Below, piece by piece: positions 45,983 to 58,130 of a stretch of DNA of 64,000 nt. The position numbers and the translations under genes are program-made. The stretch spans positions 11,985,480 through 12,049,479 of the forward strand of contig NC_092802.1 of assembly GCF_918797505.1 (NCBI RefSeq), read 5' to 3'. Each line of letters starts with the position of its first letter. Position 1 is the stretch's first letter. The stretch is from Bemisia tabaci. Its lineage: Eukaryota > Arthropoda > Insecta > Hemiptera > Aleyrodidae. Under the pieces are notes generated by a model. That model saw only the letters and a list, made by a program, of their open reading frames with translations. It did not search any database and was not told where the DNA came from.

Positions 45983-46080
45983 CAGGATGGAGTTGGGTAA
46001 AAAGTAAAGGTTGGAAAAGTGCGACTCAAACGTATACAAAATAAAAAATTTAATTTTTTTCAAGGAATTGAGGAGCTCAG

Positions 46081-47094
46081 TAGGACAGAAAGTAAATCGT
46101 TTTGAAATACTATTGTATGCTGTATATTTTTACAGAATAATTCGTTTCTTACAGGAGCAACGAATTATTCTGTCTAAAATTAGGGTAAAAAATTCAAAAT
46201 TTCAATCTAAGGTAAGCGAATTTTATTTGGACCTAGTTGCCTTGGCATTTGACAAAATGCCTGATTTGACTAATTGCCTGCGACAGATGCACCATTTGAA
46301 AAAGGCACGTTTACCAGGAGTTTTTGGTGGTTATAAAAATTGAGTGATATACTTTAAGGGGTCAACGTGGGTAAGCCTCGAAGGTCTGGGGACTAATAGA
46401 GATTAGTGGGGGTTAGGGGTCATAAAGCGCCAGGGAGCGTTAAACAGCGATTATTATCGATGACTAAAATGCAAAATCGCGTAACTCCATTACGGTGTTT
46501 CGAAATTTTGACTCCTATTATATTCATTCGGAGAGAAGAAAGTCATCTATACGTAAGGCGTATGGAAATAAAATTTTACACACGAGAAAAAAGTAAAAAT
46601 CCTAATCTAAATTTAAAATCTGATGAAAAAAAAAAAACAACTAAGAAGTGGCCCAAACTGTGTGTAACAAGGTGGAGAAATGGTGCTCATGGTGAAATGG
46701 CATGATGACTGAAGCACATTTATGGAATTTTTTGAAACGTTTGTCGAATTTTCTTCATGATCTCACAATGCTGAAAAAGAAACAATTTAGAAAATTCACT
46801 GAATTGTCTCTTCTCTAAAATTTAAATTATCAGTGGCGATTTTGAAACACAGCAAACGCCCCTTCTCTGCGCCCAACGTTATGCCGGGGGGGGGGGCCCG
46901 TTTCAATTAAGTGCTACTGCAAAAATGTTTACCGACAGGAAACATGCTTATAGTATTTCTTAATAACAAGGCACTTTCAATGATTCTATTTAAGGCTATT
47001 TAATGAAAATGCAAATGAAGGAACACAATTTATTTGAATTTTACCTAATTTTCTTCATAATTTTAAGTGAAAATCATTAACTCCGCATGTTTGA
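46081..47094. other. Unassigned intergenic sequence
   Basis: The 110-codon frame at 46011-46343 starts inside an inverted repeat and is not recognisable. A family K end fragment lies at 46664-46690 and a G-run at 46887. Confidence 0.45.
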
Positions 47095-47235
47095 ATAATC
47101 GCGCCGAACACAGTTTCAGTGTGGCCGATGCGAAACGCACACGCACTATCGTGTCTGGCTGCAGGAATACTTCAAGCACTGCACCTAACGTGCAATGCTT
47201 GCAGTATTCCTGCAGTCTTGCAGGCGCGAATATGG
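47095..47235. repeat. Family L module with strong hairpin
   Basis: Contains a near-perfect hairpin at 47159-47212 (gcaggaatacttcaagcact / tgcttgcagtattcctgc) followed by cagtcttgcaggcgcgaat. Confidence 0.65.
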
Positions 47236-47698
47236 GTTCCATATGAGGACCATTCTTCGTGACAACCCGAGATCGTTCTGTAGACGTAACTCGACAATCC
47301 GGTAATACATTACATTTTAACTGGAGGCCTGCTTAATGTCATTTTTTTTTAATTTTCCGTGATTTCTCCTCTCTCTCTTAAGGAATTTACAAATTTCAAG
47401 GTTTAAAGTTAGCTCGTTGCCATTGAAAAAAAGAAAAAATAATGAAAAAAAGCTTGGACATTCTGAAACAACGTGATGGAAGTACGTGGATCCCGAATTT
47501 CCTCATGTGGGCATCGACTTTCAATCAGAGCCGTTACCTTTGATTTCAGGCGCAGGTCATTAGCGACATACGGCCGTGTTTGCCTGGGAAGGAACTTAAA
47601 TTAATGCAGAGAACGTTTGTTGTTGTTGTTGATTAGAATGCTACATTGAGGGTGAGCCACCTTCGTTGTCGAACTGGGAGAGAAATCTCTTATTTCCA

Positions 47699-47980
47699 AT
47701 ACTCTGCCGCGCTGAGGAAAAACGTCGTAAAAGCATTCGAATGTTGCCAAATTCCCTCTCGGACAATACTTATTTTTGAAGAAAATAGCGAATGTTTTTC
47801 CTTGAAAGTTTCGGGCGATTCAGTTCAACTACTAACGAAATTTTCTCTGAAAATTCGGGATGAGAGGGGAAAATAATTTATAAATATTCCCATAAAATAT
47901 TCGTGATTTATAGGAAAAGAAAAGTTGACAATACCGCCTCGAAGGCTCACACCTGCGTTTCTACTCACAGACACGGCAGT
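47699..47980. repeat. Family F MITE, diverged copy
   Basis: Left actctgccgcgctgaggaaa, right ctactcacagacacggcagt; internal gaatgttgccaaatt arm. More diverged than other copies. Confidence 0.65.
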
Positions 47981-48409
47981 TATTGCTCTGGCCTTGGGGA
48001 ATATTTCGAAGGCTGGGCTCGACTGAAACCTTGGGGTTTATTTTGCAGAGACATGCTTACCGAGTTCATTTGGGCGCATTTGGTCAAAAGGAACTACATC
48101 CATTCTAACATGAGCCTCGAGATCACCATAAGAGGAACATGCGTATGACAGTGGCTTCATGTTTCCAAAGGATATAGTTCCTTCTGATTCAAATGCGCGT
48201 CCAGTTCGGTACAGGCCCCGAGGCTGTTGAAATGTAATTGAGCTTTAATCATAGTTTCAAAAGTTGTGCTGGCGGACGACGAACTGGACAACGGACATCG
48301 AAAGAATCCAATCAAATGTCGGCCCTGGATCTCATGGCAAAGCACCGTGATTGCAATCGAATATTGAGTAACCTATGAGTAAGTTTGAGATTAGTGATAG
48401 TTCATCGAG

Positions 48410-48543
48410 TGATTACATTTTGCAATAAGGAACCGCCATTTCTTGCCAGTTGTAGAAACAACATACATGTCATTGGTTTCCCTATGCCGATATTTGCTTT
48501 CACGGAAGAGATAGTGGTGCCTTATTGCAAAATGTAATCCAAT
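48410..48543. repeat. Family E MITE, copy 5
   Basis: Ends gattacattttgcaataagg / ccttattgcaaaatgtaatc, centre acaacatacatgtcattggt as in the intron 4 copy. Confidence 0.8.
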
Positions 48544-48660
48544 TTAAGTAACTAGTAGAGAGTCGCCAAACTATACGACATCGGGAGGAGAAGCAGAGAT
48601 CAGCGCAGCAGTTTAATATTCTTCGTGAAAAGTTTTACCTATTTGCTCATTCATCAGATT

Positions 48661-49085
48661 TTAAAAAAGGTGGAGAAATGGTGCTGGGTCCACACCATTT
48701 TGCGGGGGAAGGAAACAAAGCCACATAGAGGTTCCAAAAATTCATAAATTGAGTAATAAAATTAAATTTTTTGAGGCTCTAATGGCTACTAGTTAACGAA
48801 ACTGAGGGGGGAGAGAGTGTGTTCAGCTCAGGCAGTTTGCATTGGAACATATTAGGTTGGACAGGTCCACGCCTAGAAGATCAACCGGATTTGGACCTTT
48901 GTTAAAGCCTGAATAACTTTTGGCGCTGATACACCTCTCCCCCTCAGTCGTACTGGTACGACATTCGAGTTCATAAAAAAATTTAATTTTGACTCTAATT
49001 ATAATTTTGTGGAACTTTCTTGGCTTTGTTTTCCCCGCCACGCGAATATGGTTGTAGAGCCCAGCACCATTTCTCCACCATGTTA
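48661..49085. repeat. Family K MITE, copy 2
   Basis: aaaggtggagaaatggtgct ... agcaccatttctccaccatg plus ttaa, same arms as copy 1, different centre. A terminal fragment of the family is at 46664-46690. Confidence 0.78.
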
Positions 49086-49254
49086 AATAATTGTTAAATA
49101 GAGAGAGAGAAAAAAAATAGTCGGATCGTACCTTAAATGACCAATAAATTACTACAAAAGGTGATACAGACTACAACAGTTTTTCAAAATCATTGGCGCT
49201 AGATTGGACACGAAACTCCGCAAGTATTGAATCATCACGTTCTAAATACTCAGT

Positions 49255-49335
49255 GTGGGCGGCACGGAACCCATTATTCGCGCCTGCAAGCCTGCAGGGA
49301 TACTTACAAGCACTGCATCTAACGTGCACATGACT
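49255..49335. repeat. Family L module fragment
   Basis: attcgcgcctgcaagcctgc then agggatacttacaagcactg matches part of 47095-47235; it lacks the returning arm of the hairpin. Confidence 0.55.
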
Positions 49336-49373
49336 GGAGGTGGGGGCCAGAAAAAGGTGCACCAAATGTAGAG

Positions 49374-49678
49374 ATATCGACGGTTTGTAAAAGTCGGTCA
49401 AGACACATAACTTCAGTTTGGCGACGAGCCGACTTCCTGTCATAACTTTAGTTTTTTAAACGTAAAAGCTACTCACCGGCAATTACTTTAAAACCAGCCG
49501 TGATTTCTTCCCTGTGGCATGTGCGAAAAGAAAATTATGCAAATCAACTTCAAGGAAAAAGTTGTGTTCAATAAGTTCTCCTTGTAGAAAAAAATAACAC
49601 AGAGCCGGAGAATTATTAGTACACCGCAAACGGAGGATATCGTGATTGCGGATGTTACCGAAGTTATACGCCCCGTCC
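49374..49678. repeat. Family G MITE, diverged and indel-rich
   Basis: atatcgacgg at left, then cttcctgtcataactttag and taaaaccagccgtgatttc; right part acaccgcaaacggaggatat. Extra bases throughout. Confidence 0.65.
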
Positions 49679-49761
49679 GTACTGTAATATCTGGCGCCAA
49701 AATCAGCTAGGAGTATAGCTGAGTTGTGATACTTTTTTTCGTGTTGTAGTCCGTCGCTATC

Positions 49762-50188
49762 ACTGAAAAAAAATCTCTCGTGAGTAATTTACTAAGAAAA
49801 GGGTATAAATTACCAAGGAAATTCAGGGTTCTATTTTGATCCTAGATTTTTCTCGGTAAAAATTACCATTTATGAATTGTAATTTTACCGAGAAATTCGG
49901 TAAAATCGTTGTAACTTCTCGGTAATTTTACTGGACCTTGGTAACAATGCCAATATTTTTATCGACTGTGGTAAAATTACCGGGATGAAATGGTAAAGTT
50001 ACCGGGAATTGATTACAGATGATAGTGGTATTCCTACTTGAAAAAAAGTAAAAATACCGGTTTTTAGGTAAGCTTGCTAATCTGTCTAGGTAAAATTACC
50101 AATAATTGGTAAAAAAAAGTGAGATGCTAAAGGTACCAACGGACCTTGGTAATATAAAAAAAAAACGCTGAGAATTTTTTTTTCAGTG
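49762..50188. repeat. CACTG-ended element filled with GGTAA/TTACC motifs
   Basis: Left end CACTGAAAAAAAATC, right end TTTTTTTTTCAGTG. The interior carries many copies of GGTAAAATTACC-like half sites on both strands (for example about 49854-49990 and 50090-50150). No coding frame. Confidence 0.65.
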
Positions 50189-51032
50189 CAATCAGCAGTA
50201 TATTAACTTAGAATCATCCAAAATCGAGGGTTCCCTTCCCTGCAGTTTTTTCATCTCGACCGAAATCCAACAGCAGTGAATAAATCTTCACTGCAACTAG
50301 AAATTATTGCTCCTGCTACTTACAGAGCGGTCCTGCGTGATTTTTACTCCTTTCAAATTTATAAGCGACCCGGAATCAAAGTCGCGTTCCGGGCAAAATG
50401 AATCTTCTCGCGTGCCCGTTGGATGTTTCTCGAGGAAAGAGAGAAAACACCCGATGCTGTGATTTCAACCCCCCCGCGCCCCGCCCCCACCCTCCCCGGT
50501 CCAGGGCCCCTCATACCCCCGACTTCGATTAATTCGTTTTCGCGCCAAGCCCGAACAGCGAGCTCCCGATTTACTTTTTACCCTCTTACTCTTCGCTCGT
50601 CCTCTTCAACTGTTTTCGTTTGCTCTAAGTTTTCGCGATAGACGACCGGACGGAGTGAGGATTGTTCAGCAACGCAGGACATGTATACTTTCGACTGAAT
50701 TTCCTGCGAAACACGCTTAATGGATGGTATCCGATGGTGATTAGATGTATCGTTTGGTTCAAAACGATAGAACATAACGACGATCAACAATTTTAGGATT
50801 TAAATTGGAAAAGCTGAAAATGAGGAAATTCTTAAAACAATTTCGCTTTTCATTGCCATTCGGTACTCGAAAGAATAAAAATTCAATCCCAAAAGACCCA
50901 TTACACTCAAAAAACAAGTATGGGAAGAGTGACTTACCGGCCGAGTTATGGACCATGGAGCCATGGAATATAGTTTGTGGAGCCATGCTTATAGGTTCAC
51001 GACCAAAAGAGTATGACACAGAACGCCATACT
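50189..51032. other. Unassigned sequence with a C/G-rich block
   Basis: About 50340-50660 is CpG-rich with a C-rich stretch (about 50468-50515), unlike its surroundings; it could be a promoter or exon but no frame is convincing. The rest is AT-rich. Confidence 0.4.
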
Positions 51033-51340
51033 TTAGAGCGGTAACGTCACTTTGGTTAGAATATTATGGATCTCCGAAGCCATTATTTTAATGGGTCCTT
51101 CAGGAGTCATGCCTATTTTGGGAGTTACCCTCAGATTCTCAAATTTGAATTTTGAGGCTATGTTTAGAAGTGGAGCCAATCGATATCGATACAATCTCAC
51201 TTGTTTGATGTAACGAATTCGATCTATATACAGAAAATATCCTCGATTATCCGCGCCTCTTATATCGACAATTTCGATTGTGTATCGACAATTTGGATCA
51301 TCTACGGTTAATTTACGAGTAAGCGGGCTTTTTACACATA
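51033..51340 (-). CDS. Unrecognised open frame, possible exon
   Basis: About 100 codons on the - strand with varied composition (for example VDDPNCRYTIEIVDIRGAD and FENLRVTPKIGMTPEG). I do not recognise it. The first part of the longer open frame (above 51335) lies inside repeat family M, so any real exon would be confined to the lower-coordinate part. No signal peptide or known motif is visible. It may be chance. Confidence 0.15.
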
Positions 51341-51660
51341 GAGAAATTTCAACAGAAAAGTTCAGTTGATACAAGAAGTGAGACACAAAATAACCCTAGC
51401 TTTCAGTTAACCATTGCAAAAGAAAATGTCAGCTAGTTTCCTTGAAGAAATTTAATAAAAAACGAGTGGTGAATATACCAACATCGCGATCGGAGGGATG
51501 TATTTTCTCAGTCCCTGCATTTTTTTCTGCGCTCAATTTGCCGCAAACTGTACTAAAATCAACGCATTTGTTCTGGTTTGTGTCCTAACTTCCTATATTA
51601 GCCAAAAGTAACACAAGAACACAAATATCTCTATCAGGGTAGATGTATTTTTCGAAGATG
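51335..51660. repeat. Family M foldback, copy 1
   Basis: Shares with 56077-56330 the blocks acatagagaaatttcaacag, ccctagctttcagttaacca, tgccgcaaactgtac and ccaaaagtaacacaagaaca. The two ends are partly inverted (agttgatacaagaag / cttcctatattagcc). Confidence 0.62.
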
Positions 51661-52077
51661 GGAACATACTTTTATAATTTTAACAATTTGATATCGCCTG
51701 ACCTTGTTTCGTATTTCTGAGAAGCAGAATTGTTGAATCAACCCTATCAATGCATAAAGCAGTAGAACTCATCTAACGTTCCTCAAGGAATCAAAAGCAC
51801 TCAAGTAGCGTCCCTCGGAGCGAAAAATTCTTGGTAACAACCGTTATCCAATAATCAAACCTCATCACCCTCGTTTTCTTAGGCCTAATTAGTTACTACA
51901 TACTAACGAACATCGAACACTCTTTTGAATAAGGGGGAGTTTGATCACGAAGGGAACTTCATTGAAGCCTCCCCTAGGCAATGAACGTATTCGTCCATCA
52001 CAGTTTTCTGTTGGTTGAAAATATGTTAACATCCTTACCGGCAAGAGACACAACAAATCAGACTGAGGCCTGCCAGT

Positions 52078-52260
52078 TGGACGTGGCGTGCACTTTGCGA
52101 TATATCAGATGAATCTGCCATCTATAAACCCATGGATACAGGAATCGATAAATCTCCAGGTTGTTCGTATATCGAGAATCCTAAATTATATCAGATTCTT
52201 TTACCATAGGCTTCAACAATGGGGAAATATCGATAATCGATTGTTCACACCCCGCCACAG
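52078..52260. repeat. Family I element, copy 4, indel-rich
   Basis: gacgtggcgtgcactttgcg ... cgattgttcacaccccgcca; same blocks as the other copies with extra bases inserted. Confidence 0.72.
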
Positions 52261-52469
52261 GAGACTGCCCTTGAGAAAGATGCTAGGGCGTTAAGACTAT
52301 CGCATACTAATTAGGTTTTTCATTCTTGCTACACGGACAGCTTTACATCGTTCCGCTGATAGGCAGATATGGGGCACTTAGGACAAAGGAACGTAATTCT
52401 ATTCGAAGGTTGCAAAATCGACGCAGACAAATGCATTTCTACAACAATGCACCTATGCAGGATGCTCAG

Positions 52470-52830
52470 TCGAAATGTCCAGTAGAAAATGTCCAATTGC
52501 AAAAATGTCCCAAAAAATGTCCACGGTTAAAAAAGTCCAAAATAAATTAATGTTCTGACTGAAAGATACCCTGCAAAAAACATGCTTTTAGAAGAAATGT
52601 GTCAGTTTCGTTGCAAGAAAATGTAAATTCGGAACTTCTAACTACCAATTTCTCAATTTTTTTTTTGACAATTATAGTGGAGATTTTATAAGTAAGGCAA
52701 ATTAGAAGTTGATTTTCTTAATTGGACATTGCTGTTTATGGAAATTTTATGTTGGAAAATTATGTTTCGGTATTTCTTTTTAAACATGTTTGATAATTGG
52801 ACATTTTCGTATTGGACATTTTCACCTGTC
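52470..52830. repeat. Cluster of AATGTCC / GGACATT motifs
   Basis: At 52478-52545 aaatgtcca recurs four or more times on the + strand. Complementary ggacatt motifs are at 52725-52825. The arrangement suggests a degenerate foldback with tandem ends. Confidence 0.45.
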
Positions 52831-53932
52831 ACCCTAAACAATTTTTGTCTAAGATGTGTCTGGTTTTTGCATGAGTTAATAGGGAAAATCAGTAAAATCA
52901 TCAATTAGAAATGCTTAAGATCTTCCAGGTAAAAATGCAATTTACGATAGGAAATTTGGCAGCACTGAAATGCAGTTACGTTTTTTAGAGTGAGATTAAC
53001 AGCTACTTGAAGCCACGGTTTTGCACAGGCAGTAGGCAACGGACAGGTTCAAAATCATTGCACCCTGGTAACACAATTGACTTTGCGCAGCCAACTATAT
53101 GTCGCAAACTATCTATGGGAACGATGCTCTACAAGGCCTATGCAGAATTCAAGTACTCGAATATGCTGAACTGGCGGTTTTCAACCCTGGAAAGTAGGGC
53201 CTCATATCACGGTTGTCGTTTCAATCAATGCGGTCAAGATCAGGAATGAACAAGTTTTCATATCTGTTTCCATGGTTTCCATGTTTTTGTTTATTTACAT
53301 ATTTTTTTCACTCGTTGGCATGAGCTCTTCAGGTAATCATGACCTGACACCGTTGTTTTCTATGTCCAGGTCTCCTAGGATCTTGTAATGAAAGTAAATA
53401 AATCAAAAACTAAATAAATAAAATGTGATGATAATAGGAGGATACCTTGAAGAAAAAGAAGTAAAACTTGTTACTTTATTTTCCCCTGAATCACTAATTA
53501 GTTATACGAATCACGGGAATAATGTCTGTACAAGGCAACAAGTAAGAACGAAATTTCAGCAAATTTTCAAGGTAAATATTTATTTTCATCATATTCAATT
53601 CAAAATTTTAACCGGAATCAAATTTTTGAACCGAAACTTTTTTGTCATTGAAAATCCTTCCCATTCAAACAATCACCTGTTTTCTCACTTATTTCAATAG
53701 ATCTATTAAAGAAAAGTTTATATTCGTGCAGTGCGTCACGTGAAAGAGTGGGACAAAATAAACATTTCACAGTGTAAACACACTCCAAGGATGTTATTTT
53801 TATTTTTTTTCTTTTTAAATAAAAAAATAGATTGCAACTTTTATATTCACCAAATAATGCGTTTTTCCGACAAGAAAAATTATTCCCCAAATAAATTAAA
53901 ACAATTGAATTCTCGTTAGAAGGCGACCTATT
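52831..53932. other. Unassigned intergenic sequence
   Basis: AT-rich to the right. Short frames such as 53007-53249 have no recognisable motif. Confidence 0.45.
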
Positions 53933-54188
53933 CTACCGTGCAAAGGAAAAACGTCGTATGAATATTCGAGACTTGCCAAATTTCTTCTCAGAAAATAGTT
54001 ATTTTCGAAGAAAGTTATGGATATTTTTCCTTGAATATTTCAGGAACTTTAGGTGAAATTGTGAACAACATTTTACGAAAAATTGGAAGAAAAATAATAA
54101 TGAGTTTACCAGAAAATTCGTGTTTAGAAATGGAAATTTGGCAACGCCTGAAGGTTCATACGGCGTTCTTCCTTAGCGCACGGCACTA
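53933..54188. repeat. Family F MITE, copy
   Basis: Left ctaccgtgcaaaggaaaaac, right gcgttcttccttagcgcacg; arms include gagacttgccaaattt and gaaatttggcaacgcctgaa. Confidence 0.8.
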
Positions 54189-55066
54189 TTGAGGTGCGTT
54201 GAGTGGATGACTCACTTACTGAGCTTCAACCTTTCTCTGGTGAAAGATCTCAGCATGACCTGTGTCTTGACTCTCTATGGAGCTTATCGAGCTAATTTGC
54301 CACAATTTCCCGTGTTTCTGCATGCGTACTTTTGATGAATGAGTGTAAGAGCCATTCATCCAGGGTTGGCTAAAAATCTGCCGACCGTTGCCTTAATTGC
54401 CACGATATAACGCTCTGTATAACGTAGCGACTTATCGAAGTCACATTCATTCTGATGTTCCTACAGACCGTGCAGGAGCAGCGAATAAGTTCTTGGAAAT
54501 TATCTTCCACCCAGAACATGACTTAATCTGTTACTGAGAACACACATTCATATGAAGTACCGAGGATTTAAATTTAATTAGGTGGAGCTCATTTGAAAGC
54601 CGCGGTTTAAAGTCTTAAGTGTGATTTGAAAAAGATAAGCGGATCAACGAATTCCCCACATGAGAAATCTCGAAGTTATGATTTGCGGAACAAGGCGGTT
54701 GAAATTGAATAGTTAAGTATGAAATAAACCTAACTCTGTAAAACTAAATGTTACAAAAGACAATTAAACGGCGTGGTATTAAATGGCGGAGAATCAAGCT
54801 GCTTGAGGTCAGGGTTATGAAAGTAATTGAAATCATGTTTATATGGTAGCACTGTCTTATCAGATATTTCTGTAACTAGGAACTTCCTAACCTCTTTGCT
54901 TTTTCTTGTTGAAATAAAAAATTGGTATCTCTTCACTTCGTCTTCAATACGTACTTTTATGGAAAGTTTAAGTATTTGAAATTAACGTTCGTGTATTTTT
55001 TTTAATTATCTCCTTCCTCTTATTCCTACTCATGCTTTGGAAGTAATTAGAGGCAAAATTCATTTA
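54189..55066. other. Unassigned intergenic sequence
   Basis: Nothing recognised apart from a short - strand frame (54751-54936) without known motifs. Confidence 0.45.
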
Positions 55067-55322
55067 TACTACCGTGCTAAGAAAAAACGCTGTATGAACC
55101 TTCCAGAGTTGCCAAATTTCCCTCGATGAAATGTTTATTATTAAGGAAATTTATGAAAATTTTTCCTTGAAATTTTCAGGGACCTTAAGAGAAATTGCGA
55201 GCAAAATTATCTGAAAAATTCGAGGAAAAGTATTCATAAGTTTAGCCGGAAATTCGTGTTTTATCAAAGGAAATTTGGCTTCGTGTTAAGGCTCACACGG
55301 CGTTTTCCTTATCACTGAAGTA
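55067..55322. repeat. Family F MITE, copy
   Basis: Left actaccgtgctaagaaaaaa, right cggcgttttccttatcactg; arms ccagagttgccaaatttccc / gaaatttggcttcg. Confidence 0.78.
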
Positions 55323-56076
55323 TAATGAAGACGCACGTGTTGACCTCAAGTAAAATACAACTCATTTTGATCCATAATCAGTTCCGTTACCATCAAAAGA
55401 ACGGGCAATAAATCTATTGGCTGTGTGTGAATGAAGGATGTGTGTAACGCTACATGTGTTACAAGCGCAAAACTGTTGATTTTGCGGACGAAGAACTGCA
55501 CGTGGAAAAAATCAATTCATGATTCGCGTGTGGATACATGCTGTCGTTAACCGCTGTGAAGACGATTCGCCTTCTATTACTCGTTTAGGCAACAGAATAT
55601 TCTCCTCGCGCATTTTGTGGCTTGTCTCATCCTATGCGCTTTGCGTGAATTGCAATGGTTTGCTTTAACTTCCTGATGAACTCCGCACTCTTTAGAGTTC
55701 CGATCACAAATAAACTTAATAGTCGATCACAAAATCTTCCTTAACCTAAATTTTAATGAATAATACGAGCACGTTTCATGTTAACGAACATCAGTGGAAA
55801 ATGAGAGGAAATAACAATTTGACTGCCGTTGTACATCAGTCTCATTATATCCCCGCCTTTCCAGCGCGTTTAAAACTCCTTCGAGTCTTTTGACTTTTTA
55901 AAAGCGGGCTCGTCCGAGATATTGTCATCAAAAATACACCATTAATCACCACGTAATCTACTTACGTGGTACTTTTAGAATATTAAGTAAAAAAACAATA
56001 GGTTTAATGACCCGTTAGGCAGCGTGAAACACAAACACAAGATTTAGTAGCCCATTGAAGAATTCTTCTTCACTGC
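55323..56076. other. Unassigned intergenic sequence
   Basis: No repeat family or coding frame supported. Confidence 0.45.
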
Positions 56077-56330
56077 GGTTTGCGATACACACAGAGAAAT
56101 TCCAACATAAAAGTTTGGTCGATACGGGAAGTAAAACGCAAAACAATCCTGGCCTTCGGTTGACGATTTTGAGATAAGTTTTTCTTTGTCTATTCATTGT
56201 TTTCTGCGCTAAATTCACCGCAAACTTTACTGAAATCCACACGAAATTTGTGTCGGTTTGTGTTTTACTTCCTTTGTCAACCAAAAGTAACACAAGAACA
56301 AGACTATTTTTATCAAAGTATATCGTGCAG
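56077..56330. repeat. Family M foldback, copy 2
   Basis: Same blocks as the copy at 51335; ends cacagagaaattccaacata / ccaaaagtaacacaagaaca, with gggaagtaaaacgcaaaac / gtttgtgttttacttcc inverted. Open frames here are shadows. Confidence 0.65.
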
Positions 56331-58082
56331 AAAAATGAAATTTTCACGCGCAGATCAAGTTGATTTTTCCATCGTCCTCCATCCAGAAAATCAACGTTGA
56401 CATTGATTCATTAACCAGGATCAAGTGTCGGAGAAGCGCAGGGGGTAGGGAGAGGGTCGGGTGAGCAGATCCGATTGGCTGAGTCAAGGTGCGTGATGGT
56501 TGCGCGAGTTCATAATCCAGTTTTGCGGCAGGCGCTGGTAGTTGTCCGAGATTCAAATTTTCATCCAATTTATCGCTTTACCGGTTCTCATACCTCTACG
56601 TAGTGGGTGGAGAAGGGGGGAGGTAGAAGCTCCCGATGCTCAGATTTTCAGGGCTGCCATGCTGTATATTTGAGATTTAAAAATTTTGAGTTCCAACATT
56701 GATAACACGTACGCTCTAGTAGCACACCAAATCATAAGTTTGTTAAAAAACCGTCTGTTTTGATTTCCAAAAGACTTTTTAATAAATAATTGAAAAATAT
56801 TTTTTGATAACTTTGCGAAACAACTTGCGATGTTACATTCTAGGGAAACCCTTTCTAACTGTTTAAAAAATGTTTCTATGTTCGGTTTTAAAGGTAGTAA
56901 AGGTATCTAAAATTGTTTTCAAATCACCCATTTTGCGGAAACATGAAATACATATTCTTTATAAAATATTTTGATTCTTAAAGAAACATTTTAATATTTC
57001 GAAACTGATATCATGAACCCTTTTAACATTATTTAAATACTTTATAAATTAAAACACATTTAACGACTTTTCACGTTTCGAAAATGTTTTTAAAATTATT
57101 GGAAAATGACTTTAAAACATTCTAAAAACGCATGAATATCACCGTTACTTACTTTCCTAGACGTTTTAAAGCTATTTTTAAAATGTTTTGGTTTCATCTT
57201 GTTTTAAAGAAACTGTTGAATTATTGTTTCTATGTATATTTTAAAAATATATTTAAGGCGCTAAAGTTTTATTTGAGCTCCCTTTAGACTTATCTGGTTA
57301 ACTGTAATTGGGTGTCTGCGCGAGAAGAGTTAGTAGCATTAGTCGATCTATGCCATCAGACTTAGATTTTTGGGTGCATTGGCAAACACTTCTGTCAGAA
57401 GAACCAAAAATACGATCAGACAAACTGGAGACCTCGGGCAAGTCAGCACTGAAAGTTCGATTCACAAGTTTCGACTTATTCAGTGCAGTCAGTGAGCGGA
57501 AGACACGAATAGATCTTAAACCACGATAAATTTGGCGCCGTCGCTGAGACACGAAGGAGGTCGTAAGAATAAGCTAATACTCGCCGACAAATCCTCTATT
57601 ATTTACCTTAAGTGGATAAGACGCTCTATTTAGCACCGATTTCTTGTAGCATCTCCCCGCTCGCGAATTTCACACCGCAAGGAGCTTAATTTTCTATTGG
57701 ATAGAGATTTTTCGCACAGCGTGGAGCCTTCATCCTTTTTTAATCAATCGCGCAGATTTTGATTCTCACACGCAGCTCCGGATACGAGAATCTCACGGGA
57801 AAGCTTCCTTACCGTTTTTTCAGGTTCCCAACTTGAGAAATAGTTTCGAATTATTGCGTCCTTCCTATCGTCCGCTGTGTTGCTCTCATCTCTTGAAGCA
57901 CCACTATAAAAATGAGACTGACGATATCGACACAACATGGAAATAGAGAAAAGATAATCAGAAAGGATACGCGTTGATGACGGCGCAGAGATACAACTAT
58001 TCGTACTTTACGGATGTCCGTGTTGTATCTGCAAGATTGAAGGCGCTTTGAAGTTTCGAACTCGAAATGCTCCGCTCCATGC
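56331..58082. other. Unassigned intergenic sequence
   Basis: About 56700-57260 is AT-rich with many short ttttaaa and aaaatgttt motifs, possibly an old foldback. 57300-57550 has open frames on both strands, neither recognisable. Confidence 0.45.
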
Positions 58083-58130
58083 TCTACCGTGCTGAGCAGA
58101 AACGCCGTATCCATTAAGTTTTTCCCTCGT
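58083..58130. repeat. Family F terminal fragment
   Basis: Only the terminus ctaccgtgctgagcagaaac plus gccgtat remains; the rest of the element is absent. Confidence 0.5.

Larger units (their letters stand above)
44283..46080. repeat. Large inverted repeat next to the gap
   Basis: About 95 bp at 44285-44382 (aattcctttg...aactccatcctg) recurs inverted at 45983-46075. Just inside each lies a family B copy. The middle (about 44900-45590) is CpG-rich and single copy. May be real or an assembly hairpin. Confidence 0.75.
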
